From SIG510 sp045540975 (GTDB lineage Bacteria > Bacillota > Clostridia > Oscillospirales > JAAYXM01): DNA of 64,000 nucleotides. This document shows positions 54,332 through 62,398 of the stretch, piece after piece. The position numbers and the translations under genes are program-made. How positions within the stretch are numbered: position 1 is the stretch's first letter; the number at the start of each line of letters is the position of its first letter. The stretch is taken from positions 6,528 through 70,527 of the forward strand of contig JAZQIE010000072.1 of assembly GCA_045540975.1 (NCBI GenBank), written 5' to 3'. The notes beneath the pieces were generated by a model. The model had not been told where the DNA came from and did not search any database. It worked only from the letters and a program-made list of their open reading frames with translations.

Positions 54332-55813
54332 ATGAAAATCGGATTCGATAACGAAATGTACTTTGCGCTTCAAACCAAGAGAATTCGCGAGCGTGTGGAT
54401 TCGTTTGGCGGCAAGCTCTATTTGGAGTTCGGCGGCAAGCTGTTTGACGATTTTCATGCATCCCGTGTCCTCCCCGGCTTCCAGCCGGACAGCAAAATGC
54501 AAATGCTGCTCAAAATGAAGGACGAAGCGGAGATTGTCATTACAATCAATGCCAACGACATTGAGAAAAACAAAGTCCGCGGCGACCTCGGTATCACCTA
54601 TGACCAGGACGTCATGCGCCTCATCGATGCCTTCGGTGAATACGGTCTCTATGTGGGCAGCGTGGTGCTCACCCGATTCGCGGGGCAGCCCTCCGCCGAA
54701 AAATTCGAGCGCAACCTCCAAAGTTTCGGCATCAAAACCTATCGTCACTATTCCATTCCCGAATACCCCACCAATATCCCGCTCATCGTGAGTGAGCAGG
54801 GCTTCGGGAAAAATGATTATATCAAAACCGAGCGCCCCATCGTGGTCATCACCGCACCGGGTCCGGGCAGCGGCAAGATGGCAACCTGCTTAAGCCAGCT
54901 CTATCATGAGCATGAGCGCGGTGTGAAGGCGGGGTATGCAAAATTCGAAACCTTCCCGATTTGGAATCTGCCCTTAAAACACCCGGTCAACCTCGCGTAT
55001 GAGGCGGCAACCATCGACCTTGATGACCTCAATATGATTGACCCCTTCCATTTGGAGGCGCACGGGGAAACCACCGTCAACTACAACCGTGACGTGGAAA
55101 TTTTCCCGGTTTTGGAAGCGATTTTCCGCCGTATCAACGGGGAATGCTGCTATAAAAGTCCGACCGACATGGGCGTCAACATGGCGGGCTATGCCATCAT
55201 TGACGACGATGTCTGCTGCGAAGCCTCCAAGCAGGAAATCATCCGCCGTTTCTATGAAACCCAGTGTGCGGTGCGCAAGGGCAATTCCGAGCAATCCAAG
55301 GTGCATAAACTGGAGATGCTCATGAGCTCGCTCAATTTGGATTGCTCCGCGCGCAAAACCGTCCCTGCGGCACTCACCGCCGCCGCGGTCACGGGCGGAC
55401 CTGCCGCCGCAATCGAGCTTGGTGACGGTACCGTGCTCACAGGCAAAACCTCGGACCTTTTGGGTGCAACCAGCGCGGCGCTTCTCAATGCGCTGAAATA
55501 TCTTGCGGGGATTGACGATTCGGTCGACCTTGTAAGTCCCACCGCGCTTGCCCCGATTCAAGACCTCAAAACCAAGCATCTGGGCAACCACAATCCGCGC
55601 CTGCATACCGATGAAGTGCTCATCGCACTCGCCATCAGCGCGGTCACAAGCGAAAACGCGAAGAAGGCACTCGATCAGCTGGATCACTTGGCAGGCTGTC
55701 AGGTTCATTCCTCGGTCATTCTGTCCACGGTGGATGAAAACGTGCTCAAAAAACTCGGTGTTCAGCTCACCTGCGAGCCGGTCTACCAAAACCGCAGACT
55801 CTATCACAAGTAA
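54332..55813 (+). CDS. DUF1846 family protein
   Basis: 493 residues matching the DUF1846 family, widespread in anaerobic Firmicutes and of unknown function. The N-terminal part begins MKIGFDNEMYFALQTKRIRERV. Near residue 170 a P-loop-like stretch, VITAPGPGSGKMATCLSQL, suggests nucleotide binding. Further conserved segments are KSPTDMGVNMAGYAI near residue 279 and NPRLHTDEVLIALAISA near residue 425. Proteins of this family are soluble and stand alone, as here, between two terminators. The ATG at 54332 has TGGGAGGG. Confidence 0.85.
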   Translation: MKIGFDNEMYFALQTKRIRERVDSFGGKLYLEFGGKLFDDFHASRVLPGFQPDSKMQMLLKMKDEAEIVITINANDIEKNKVRGDLGITYDQDVMRLIDAFGEYGLYVGSVVLTRFAGQPSAEKFERNLQSFGIKTYRHYSIPEYPTNIPLIVSEQGFGKNDYIKTERPIVVITAPGPGSGKMATCLSQLYHEHERGVKAGYAKFETFPIWNLPLKHPVNLAYEAATIDLDDLNMIDPFHLEAHGETTVNYNRDVEIFPVLEAIFRRINGECCYKSPTDMGVNMAGYAIIDDDVCCEASKQEIIRRFYETQCAVRKGNSEQSKVHKLEMLMSSLNLDCSARKTVPAALTAAAVTGGPAAAIELGDGTVLTGKTSDLLGATSAALLNALKYLAGIDDSVDLVSPTALAPIQDLKTKHLGNHNPRLHTDEVLIALAISAVTSENAKKALDQLDHLAGCQVHSSVILSTVDENVLKKLGVQLTCEPVYQNRRLYHK

Positions 55814-55822
55814 GATTGCAAC

Positions 55823-55853
55823 AAAAAAACGCTGTGAAACACAGCGTTTTTTT
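55823..55853. terminator. Bidirectional terminator
   Basis: AAAAAAACGCTGTG-aaa-CACAGCGTTTTTTT, between convergent genes. Confidence 0.9.
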
Positions 55854-56533
55854 CATGATTCAAACCATTTTCGCCAGGAGAAGGAATCTTCAAACACAAA
55901 GTACCGCTCAAACACGCGCGAAAACAGACCGATACAAGGCCCGTTGACCGCCGCGCAGAAAACCGTGCCGAATTTAATCCCCTCAAAATGCCCGAAGCCG
56001 AAAAACACAAACGAGAGCGCAATCGAAAACAGACACGAGAGAAGGTCATAGGCGGTTTTGCAATAGTTGATGTTTACTCCGGTCTTCGCGGAAACCTCTT
56101 TTACAAAAAGCTCATACACCTCGGGGGAGAGATAGGTGTGAAACAAAAGTGAGATTCCGCAGGTGGCAAACAGCAGCCCCACCGTGTACAGCGCAACCTT
56201 CACGCCGATATGCACAAGCGGAATCAAGTCAATCAAGACCGTTGCGCCATCCAAAAGGAGTCCGTAAATCACCGCGGTGACAAATGACATCAGATACGAG
56301 AATTTGAATTTCCGCATCACAAGAATCAAAAAAAGAAGGAGTCCCGCCTGCACAACATATTCCGCCACCCCGAAGGTGAAAAACGGGAAGACGGGCGCGA
56401 GCTTCAAATGCAAGAGATATGCGGGCGCAACAATCATTGAAACCCCAAAATCCGAACGCGCCATCATCGCAACCCCGACCGCGAGAATGACAAGGCCGCA
56501 CGCATAGGCAAGCTCGCTGGAAAACCGTTTCAT
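55853..56533 (-). CDS. YczE/YitT-like integral membrane protein (DUF6198 type)
   Basis: 226 residues with about five or six membrane helices: LAYACGLVILAVGVAMMARSDFGVSMIVAPAYLL at the N terminus, then FGVAEYVVQAGLLLFLILVM and FGTVFCAAVNGPCIGLFSRVF. The pattern resembles the YczE/YitT membrane protein group, whose function is not defined. The ATG at 56533 has TTGGAGGGG. It diverges from a MarR regulator; one of the two operators lies just upstream of its -35, so it is likely part of that regulon. Confidence 0.75.
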   Translation of the reverse strand: MKRFSSELAYACGLVILAVGVAMMARSDFGVSMIVAPAYLLHLKLAPVFPFFTFGVAEYVVQAGLLLFLILVMRKFKFSYLMSFVTAVIYGLLLDGATVLIDLIPLVHIGVKVALYTVGLLFATCGISLLFHTYLSPEVYELFVKEVSAKTGVNINYCKTAYDLLSCLFSIALSFVFFGFGHFEGIKFGTVFCAAVNGPCIGLFSRVFERYFVFEDSFSWRKWFES

Positions 56534-56563
56534 AAGCCCCTCCAAAATCACAGAATCCCTATC

Positions 56564-56593
56564 ATTATACATGGTTGCGGCAAGCCTCGTCAA
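56564..56593 (-). promoter_or_regulatory. Promoter of the YczE-like gene
   Basis: Minus strand TTGACG and TATAAT with an 18-base spacer; the first MarR operator begins 11 bases upstream of the -35. Confidence 0.75.
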
Positions 56594-56603
56594 CCCAATA
56601 AGA

Positions 56604-56658
56604 TGTTGACAAATCAACAAATTTCTGATAGGATACAACTTGTTGACAAATCAACAAG
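56604..56658 (+). promoter_or_regulatory. marR promoter with two identical 16-bp operators
   Basis: The palindrome TGTTGA-caaa-TCAACA occurs at 56604-56619 and, extended to 20 bp (CTTGTTGACAAATCAACAAG), at 56639-56658. The first copy covers the -35 TTGACA (56606); the -10 TAGGAT is at 56629, 17 bases on. The second copy covers the transcription start. This is a classical autorepression layout. Confidence 0.85.
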
Positions 56659-56672
56659 TAAGGAGGCTTCTC

Positions 56673-57137
56673 ATGGTCGATCGATTTGAACGGTTTTCCG
56701 CCGCCATCACCGAAATCAATCGGTACTGGCACAAAATTGCATCGGATGAAATGAAACGATATGGGCTCAAGGGTCCGTTTGCACTGTATCTTGTCGCGCT
56801 TTATCGCAACCCGACGGGGCTGACCGCAACACAACTGTGCGAAGCGTGTGACCGCAATAAGGCGGATGTCTCGCGCGCGGTGCAAACCCTGGAGGAAAAG
56901 GGGCTTTTGTGCCGTGAAAAAAAGAACAACAACGGCTACCGCGCAAAGATTCTACTCACAGACGAGGGGAAAACAGCGGCAGCGCACGTGCGCGAAGCGG
57001 CGGAAACCGCGGTGGAAATCGGCGGACACGGTCTCAGTGAAGAAGAGCGCGCAACTTTTTATCGTGCGCTGGAAGTGATTTCGGGAAACCTGCAAGGCAT
57101 CAGCAAGGCGGGTCTTCCGCGTGAAGAAAGGGGATAG
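56673..57137 (+). CDS. MarR-family transcriptional regulator
   Basis: 154 residues with a winged helix: GPFALYLVALYRNPTGLTATQLCEACDRNKADVSRAVQTLEEKGLLC and the wing REKKNNNGYRAKILLTDEG. MarR proteins are dimers that bind palindromes and release them on ligand binding. Two identical palindromes in its promoter point to autoregulation and control of the divergent membrane gene. The ATG at 56673 has AAGGAGG. degV follows 2 bases after the stop. Confidence 0.9.
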   Translation: MVDRFERFSAAITEINRYWHKIASDEMKRYGLKGPFALYLVALYRNPTGLTATQLCEACDRNKADVSRAVQTLEEKGLLCREKKNNNGYRAKILLTDEGKTAAAHVREAAETAVEIGGHGLSEEERATFYRALEVISGNLQGISKAGLPREERG

Positions 57138-57139
57138 GA

Positions 57140-57982
57140 ATGATTCGAATCATCGTGGATTCCACAACCGATATGACCCCCGAGGTGCGTGAGCGCGTCA
57201 CGGTCGTGCCGCTATCAATTCGGTTTGGAGAGGAGGAATACCGTGACGGGGTGAGCATTACCCGTCAGGAGTTTTATGAAAAACTGGTTGAGTGTGATGA
57301 TCTTCCCACCACAAGTCAAGCAACCCCCGAGCAGTTTTTGAGCATCTTTGAGGAAACCTTGAAGGCAGAAGATGAGGCAATTGTCATCACGCTCTCCTCC
57401 AAACTTTCGGGGACATGTCAAAGCGCAAAGATTGCGGCGGAGGAGTACGGAGGACGAGTCTCTGTGATTGACAGCGAAACCGTTACCATCGGTGCGGGAA
57501 TTTTGGTTTCCCGTGCGCTGGAATTTCTGGATGCGGGACTCACCGCAAAGGAAATCGTCGCACGCCTGGAGGAAGAAAAGCAGCACATCCGCATTGTGGC
57601 GCTGCTGGATACTCTGGAATATCTAAAACGCGGCGGCCGCATCTCCAAAACCGTTGCGTTTGCAGGCGGTATCCTTGCCATCAAGCCGGTGGTGAGCGTG
57701 GAGTCGGGCGAAATCAAACTGCTTGGAAAAGCGCGCGGCTCCAAGCAGGGCAACAACCTGCTTGCGGAGGAAATCCAAAAAAGCGGCGGTGTGGATTTCA
57801 CACGTCCGCTCCTGCTCGGTTATACCGGCGTGTGTACCGAACTGCTTGAAACATATATTGCTGACAGCACCGCGCTTTGGGAAGGCAACACCGAATCCTT
57901 GCGGTATGAAATCATCGGCAGTACGGTCGGCACCCATGTGGGCCCCGGTGCAATCGCAGTCGCATTTTTCGGAAAGGAATAA
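57140..57982 (+). CDS. degV: DegV family fatty-acid-binding protein
   Basis: 280 residues. DegV/FakB-type proteins bind a fatty acid for phosphorylation by FakA. Visible are IIVDSTTDMTPEVRERV at the start, TTSQATPEQF, VITLSSKLSGTCQSAKIAAEEY near residue 78, IDSETVTIGAG, YLKRGGRISKTVAFAGG near residue 161 and the C-terminal STVGTHVGPGAIAVAF. It is in an operon with marR (gap of 2 bases), so the regulator may respond to lipids; this is inference. Confidence 0.9.
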   Translation: MIRIIVDSTTDMTPEVRERVTVVPLSIRFGEEEYRDGVSITRQEFYEKLVECDDLPTTSQATPEQFLSIFEETLKAEDEAIVITLSSKLSGTCQSAKIAAEEYGGRVSVIDSETVTIGAGILVSRALEFLDAGLTAKEIVARLEEEKQHIRIVALLDTLEYLKRGGRISKTVAFAGGILAIKPVVSVESGEIKLLGKARGSKQGNNLLAEEIQKSGGVDFTRPLLLGYTGVCTELLETYIADSTALWEGNTESLRYEIIGSTVGTHVGPGAIAVAFFGKE

Positions 57983-58050
57983 GAACCCGACCCGTCACGC
58001 AATCAAAGATTGCGGTCGGGTACCCCGGAACCTTGTTGTTTCACAATAAT

Positions 58051-58085
58051 AAAAGAGAGCATCCGCCTGAGGATGCTCTCTTTTT
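58051..58085. terminator. Bidirectional terminator
   Basis: AAAAGAGAGCATCC-gcctga-GGATGCTCTCTTTTT. A further imperfect inverted repeat (ACCCGACC with GGTCGGGT, about 57986-58022) precedes it without a T-run. Confidence 0.88.
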
Positions 58086-59492
58086 CTATTCAACCGATTG
58101 ATCTGCAAAGGCTGCCGCATTTGCCGCGCGCTTGCGCCAAGCACCGCGGCGGAAGACAATGTAGGAAATCAGCGCGCCCATGCTCCACGAAACGAGAAGC
58201 GAGGTAAAGGGGGCCGCGGGGTGTCCGTTTACAAAGTCGGGCGAGCGAGTGAGATATGCAAGCCCGTACGCCACCGGAATACGAAGCAGCACCGTGGTAA
58301 TCAAGGTAATCCACATCGGCGTGACCGTATCACCCGCACCGCGCATGATTCCGCCGAGTACCTGTGTCACCGCGATACAGAGATATCCGAATGCCAGAAT
58401 CCGCATCATGCGTACCGCGAGGTCCATGAGCGCAGGCGTGTCGGTAAAGAGGTCAAAGAGGAAGTGCCCGAAGAAGAGCAAAATCACGGTGATGACCGCC
58501 GAAGTACCCACCGCCATGGCAAGTCCCTGTTTGAGTCCGCGGTCCACGCGGTCCATACGGTTTGCACCCACGTTCTGACCCGTGTACACACTCATTGCCT
58601 GCCCGAAGGTCATATTCGGCATCATTGCAAAGCCGTCCACACGCATAATCATCACGTTGCACGCCATGACCATCTCACCCATACTGTTGGTGAGCGACTG
58701 TACCACCAGCATCGCGATTGACATAATGCCCTGGGTGAGTCCCGAGGGAATGCCCAGATTGATGATGCGCATGGTGATGTCTTTTTGCAGACGGAGATTG
58801 GGCCAAGTCATATCAAACACATCGCGCATTTTAAGGAGCTTGATAAAGCACAAAATCGCGGAGATAAACTGCGCAATAATGGTTGCAAGCGCAACACCCG
58901 GAACACCCATGCCAAATCCCGCGACAAACCAAACGTCGAGTACAATGTTCAACACGGTCGCAACCAAAAGGAAGGCAAGCGCGGAGAACGAGTCACCCAT
59001 ACCGCGCAGAATTCCCGAGAGAATATTATAGAAGGTGAAGCCTGCCGCACCGAGGAAGAAAACAATCAGATACTCGGCGCACCAGTCGATGATGGAAGCG
59101 GGCGTGCCGAGTAAGTTCAGCAGCGGCCGTGCCAAAAGTGTTCCCACCACCATGACAAAAATCGATGCAATCGCGGAAAGGGTGATGCAGTTTCCGATTG
59201 AGCGGGAGAGACCGTCGCGGTTTTCCGCACCATAGTACTGGGAAATCACAATCCCCGCACCCGTCGAAAGCCCGACAAACAGGGCAAGCAGAAGGTTGAT
59301 AATCGGCATCGAGGTACCAACCGCGGCAAGCGCGTTGTCGCCCACATATTTTCCGACCACAATCGAGTCCACCGTGTTGTACAGTTGCTGTGCGAGGTTT
59401 CCGATGAGCATTGGCACGGCAAATTCCGCAATCCGTTTCCATGGCGCGCCTTCTGTCATATCGCGCGCCGAAAAAAGTTCTTTCAGTCGCAT
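58086..59492 (-). CDS. MATE family efflux transporter
   Basis: 468 residues with twelve helices. The start is WKRIAEFAVPMLIGNLAQQLYNTVDSIVVGKYVGDNALAAVG, the NorM/DinF-type MATE signature. The second half repeats it with NMTFGQAMSVYTGQNVGANRMDRV near residue 290. It exports drugs or metabolites driven by sodium or protons. The ATG at 59492 has AAGGAGA. It is a single gene. Confidence 0.93.
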   Translation of the reverse strand: MRLKELFSARDMTEGAPWKRIAEFAVPMLIGNLAQQLYNTVDSIVVGKYVGDNALAAVGTSMPIINLLLALFVGLSTGAGIVISQYYGAENRDGLSRSIGNCITLSAIASIFVMVVGTLLARPLLNLLGTPASIIDWCAEYLIVFFLGAAGFTFYNILSGILRGMGDSFSALAFLLVATVLNIVLDVWFVAGFGMGVPGVALATIIAQFISAILCFIKLLKMRDVFDMTWPNLRLQKDITMRIINLGIPSGLTQGIMSIAMLVVQSLTNSMGEMVMACNVMIMRVDGFAMMPNMTFGQAMSVYTGQNVGANRMDRVDRGLKQGLAMAVGTSAVITVILLFFGHFLFDLFTDTPALMDLAVRMMRILAFGYLCIAVTQVLGGIMRGAGDTVTPMWITLITTVLLRIPVAYGLAYLTRSPDFVNGHPAAPFTSLLVSWSMGALISYIVFRRGAWRKRAANAAAFADQSVE

Positions 59493-59624
59493 AAAAGTCT
59501 CCTTCGTTTTTGGAATATCTTTTTAATTATAACACAGATTGTTTCAAAACGGAACACCTCAAATGTTCTTTTGCATATCCTATACCGAGGGGAATACCTC
59601 ATCACTTTTTTTGGAGGGACAAGA

Positions 59625-60476
59625 ATGGCGACTTTTGTAAACTATGCCACTCTTTCTTATGACGGCGGCAGCACTGTGTCCAATACGGTCACGGGCGAAA
59701 TTTTAGACACCCTTGCGGTGACCAAAACCGCGGTCATTGACGAGTACACCCAAGACGGCAGTGTCACCTATGTGGTGACCTTGGTTAACAGCGGCACCGC
59801 GCCGCTTACCAATCTCACCCTGACCGATGACCTCGGCGGTTATCCGTTTGATGCATCGACCGTATATCCGCTTGCACTCATTCCGAATTCGGTGCGCTAC
59901 TACGTTGGCGGCGTACTGCAGCCCGACCCCACCGTGGTGGCGGGGCCGCCGATGACCGTGACGGGCATCAGCGTTCCTGCGGGCGGCAATGCAACCTTAA
60001 TTTATCAAACCGACGTGACCGCGTTTGCACCTGTGCAGAGTGCATCCGAAATTACAAACACGGTCTCGGTCACGGGCGGAGGACTCGCAGATGCGGTCAC
60101 CGCATCCGAAACCGTCACCGCGCGTGAAGGCACCGCACTCACCATTACCAAAACCCTTTCTCCGTCGGTGGTCTCCGCAAACGGGGAAATCACGTATACC
60201 TTCGTGATTGAAAACACGGGCAATACCCCTGCGGATGCAACCGACAATTTGGTGGTCACCGACGTGTTCGACCCGATTCTGTCCAACCTCACCGTTACCT
60301 ACAACGGCGGCGTATGGACTTTGGGTACCGACTACACCTACGATGCGGCAACCGGCACCTTTACCACCACAGCCGGGCAGATTACCGTACCTGCCGCAAC
60401 CTACACCCAAAACGCGGACGGAAGCTACACCACCGCGCCCGGTATTGCGGTCATCACGGTCACAGGCACCGTATAA
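59625..60476 (+). CDS. DUF11 repeat protein
   Basis: 283 residues with two beta-sandwich repeats of the DUF11 type (VTKTAVIDEYTQDGSVTYVVTLVNSGTAPLTNLTLTDDLG and ITKTLSPSVVSANGEITYTFVIENTGNTPADATDNLVVTDVFDP). The second carries the Lys and Asn residues that form isopeptide bonds in this family. The protein is rich in Thr, Ala and Gly, poor in Cys, and starts MATFVNYATLSYDGGS without a signal peptide or anchor. A surface or structural role is likely but export is unexplained. TTGGAGGG before the ATG. Confidence 0.8.
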   Translation: MATFVNYATLSYDGGSTVSNTVTGEILDTLAVTKTAVIDEYTQDGSVTYVVTLVNSGTAPLTNLTLTDDLGGYPFDASTVYPLALIPNSVRYYVGGVLQPDPTVVAGPPMTVTGISVPAGGNATLIYQTDVTAFAPVQSASEITNTVSVTGGGLADAVTASETVTAREGTALTITKTLSPSVVSANGEITYTFVIENTGNTPADATDNLVVTDVFDPILSNLTVTYNGGVWTLGTDYTYDAATGTFTTTAGQITVPAATYTQNADGSYTTAPGIAVITVTGTV

Positions 60477-60485
60477 CAAGCGCTC

Positions 60486-60514
60486 TTGTTTTCTTTGGCG
60501 GGGGATGTTATACT
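60486..60514 (+). promoter_or_regulatory. Promoter of the ADP-ribosylglycohydrolase gene
   Basis: TTGTTT at 60486 and TATACT at 60509 with a 17-base spacer. Confidence 0.6.
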
Positions 60515-60532
60515 CAATAAGAGGTGAAACAA

Positions 60533-61459
60533 ATGAATTTTGTAAAATCCGCGATTTTCGGACACGCCGTGGCAGATGCCCTCGGTGTACCTGCCGAGTT
60601 CAAAACCCGCGAGGAGTTAAAGCGAAACCCGATTACCGATATGGTGGGATATGGGGCATACCCGGTGCCGAAAGGCTCATGGTCGGACGATGCCACCATG
60701 ATGCTCTGCACCTTGAAAAGCCTTGCGGTGCATGGCGAGGTTGTTTTGGAGGATATCATGTCGCGCTTTGTCCGTTGGGTGGGGGAAGGATATATGACCC
60801 CACACGGCGAGCTTTTTGATATCGGCCGCACCTGCCTTGTCGCCATCCGCAGATTTGCAAGCGGCTATTCCGTCAAAGAATGCGGTTGTGACGGGCATTT
60901 CGATAACGGAAACGGCTCGCTCATGCGCATCATCCCCATCTCGCTCTATCACCATATCAAAGGAATCTCGGGCGAGGCTGCAATCGATGAGATTTTCGCG
61001 GTGAGTGCGCTCACCCATGCCCATGAGCGCGCTTGTGTTGCTTGTGGGATTTACGATACCGTCTTGCGCGAGCTCATCGCCGCCCCGTGCCGTGAGTCTG
61101 TTTTCTCCGGACTCAAAAAAGCAGAAGCGCGGTTTGAAGGCTTTTCCGAGCTTGACACCTACCATCGCATTTTTGCGGAAGCCTTTGCGGAAACCGCGGA
61201 GGAGGAAATCAACAGCAGCGGATATGTGGTGGATACCTTGGAAGCCGCGCTTTGGTGCCTTCTCACCACCGAGAATTACCGCGACTGTGTGCTCAAAGCG
61301 GTAAACTTAGGCCGCGATACCGATACCACCGCCGCGGTTGCGGGCGGTCTTGCGGGCGTGCTGTACGGCTTTGATGCCATCCCGCGCGAGTGGGTAGAAG
61401 CCCTTGCTAAGACCGACGAAATCTCTGCCATGTGCGGCGCTTTCGTGCAAAAACTGTAA
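60533..61459 (+). CDS. ADP-ribosylglycohydrolase family protein
   Basis: A 308-residue DraG/ARH-type hydrolase that removes ADP-ribose from proteins or small molecules. Shows FGHAVADALGVPAEF near residue 10, the metal site GSWSDDATMMLC near residue 45, CDGHFDNGNGSLMRI near residue 122 and the second metal site VNLGRDTDTTAAVAGGLAG near residue 258. No ADP-ribosyltransferase is encoded nearby. The ATG at 60533 has an AGAGGTGA site; an in-frame GTG at 60524 is part of it. Confidence 0.9.
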   Translation: MNFVKSAIFGHAVADALGVPAEFKTREELKRNPITDMVGYGAYPVPKGSWSDDATMMLCTLKSLAVHGEVVLEDIMSRFVRWVGEGYMTPHGELFDIGRTCLVAIRRFASGYSVKECGCDGHFDNGNGSLMRIIPISLYHHIKGISGEAAIDEIFAVSALTHAHERACVACGIYDTVLRELIAAPCRESVFSGLKKAEARFEGFSELDTYHRIFAEAFAETAEEEINSSGYVVDTLEAALWCLLTTENYRDCVLKAVNLGRDTDTTAAVAGGLAGVLYGFDAIPREWVEALAKTDEISAMCGAFVQKL

Positions 61460-61500
61460 AAAAAGAGGAGTGATTCCCGTCACTCCTCTTTGTATTTTTT
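61458..61500. terminator. Bidirectional terminator
   Basis: AAAGAGGAGTGA-ttcccg-TCACTCCTCTTT with A and T runs, between convergent genes. Confidence 0.88.
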
Positions 61501-62271
61501 TCGGAACTCGGATGGGGTACATCCGTTTAACCGCTTAAACGTGCGGCTGAAATTACTGCTGTCGGAAAAACCGCACGCCTCCACAATCTGCCCCACCGCA
61601 AACTCGCTTTCCGCCAGCATCTGCTTGGCATTCGCCATACGGCAGGATTGCAGATATTCCATCACCGAAACCCCGGTCGCCGCTTGAAACCGATGGGAAA
61701 GCGCGGAGATGCTGATGTTATACTCCCTTGCCAGGTCTGAGAGCGAAAACCCTTCGTTGTAGCGGGTTTCAAACTGCCGCTTGATGTCAGACACCAACTC
61801 ATCGTGCAGACGGTCAAACCGCAAATCTGTGCAGCGGTAAATGGTAATCAAAAGCTGCTTGAACAGAAGAAGCTCCATCTCGTCTGCAAGTGCGCACGTG
61901 CTTTCGTGCTCGTGAATTAAATGCGAAAACAAAACCGCAAGCGCATCTGTGTCTTGCGAAACATGAATCACGTTGCAAAACCCAATCGGGCGGTCGGTCA
62001 GCAGGGAATACACGGGATTTTTCCGACTCACAACCGCAGGGTCAACGTGCAAAACATAGCGCTTGTATGTTTCGGATTGCACCCGAATCGAATGATTCTC
62101 ATAACGGCTGAAGATGGCAATATCCCCATCTTTTGCACCAATCTCGGTGCCGTTGACACAAACGTCCACCACACCCTCGACAATCAAAACAATTTGATGA
62201 CAGTCATGAAAATGCGGTGTTTTCAAAAGTTTTTCCTCGGAATAATAAGCGGTTTGTATCATCCGTTGCAT
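61480..62271 (-). CDS. AraC-family regulator, divergent from an old yellow enzyme
   Basis: 263 residues: a cupin sensor (TPHFHDCHQIVLIVEGVVDV, AIFSRYENHSI) and an AraC domain (LSDLAREYNISISALSHRFQAATGVSVMEYLQSCR, VGQIVEACGFSDSSNFSRTFKRLNGCTPSEFRKK). It diverges from the oxidoreductase gene at 62399, which has a TATAAT -10 but no good -35, so it is the probable activator. The ATG at 62271 has a GAGGTGG site. Confidence 0.85.
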   Translation of the reverse strand: MQRMIQTAYYSEEKLLKTPHFHDCHQIVLIVEGVVDVCVNGTEIGAKDGDIAIFSRYENHSIRVQSETYKRYVLHVDPAVVSRKNPVYSLLTDRPIGFCNVIHVSQDTDALAVLFSHLIHEHESTCALADEMELLLFKQLLITIYRCTDLRFDRLHDELVSDIKRQFETRYNEGFSLSDLAREYNISISALSHRFQAATGVSVMEYLQSCRMANAKQMLAESEFAVGQIVEACGFSDSSNFSRTFKRLNGCTPSEFRKKYKEE

Positions 62272-62289
62272 ATTACCACCTCGGGTTTT

Positions 62290-62317
62290 ATTATATCAAA
62301 TTTTTCGAGTTTTGCAA
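62290..62317 (-). promoter_or_regulatory. Promoter of the fourth AraC gene
   Basis: Minus strand TTGCAA and TATAAT with a 16-base spacer. Confidence 0.6.
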
Positions 62318-62398
62318 GATTTACATAATAATCAGCAAAAATGATATAGCATCCGCCTCACGCACCCTTTATAATGAAGGTATAAAGGAGAGATGGCT

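Noticed and set aside
57986..58022. Hairpin ACCCGACC/GGTCGGGT after degV as a separate RNA element
   Set aside because: Imperfect and without T-run or conserved core; the standard terminator follows at 58051, so it is probably only part of the mRNA tail.
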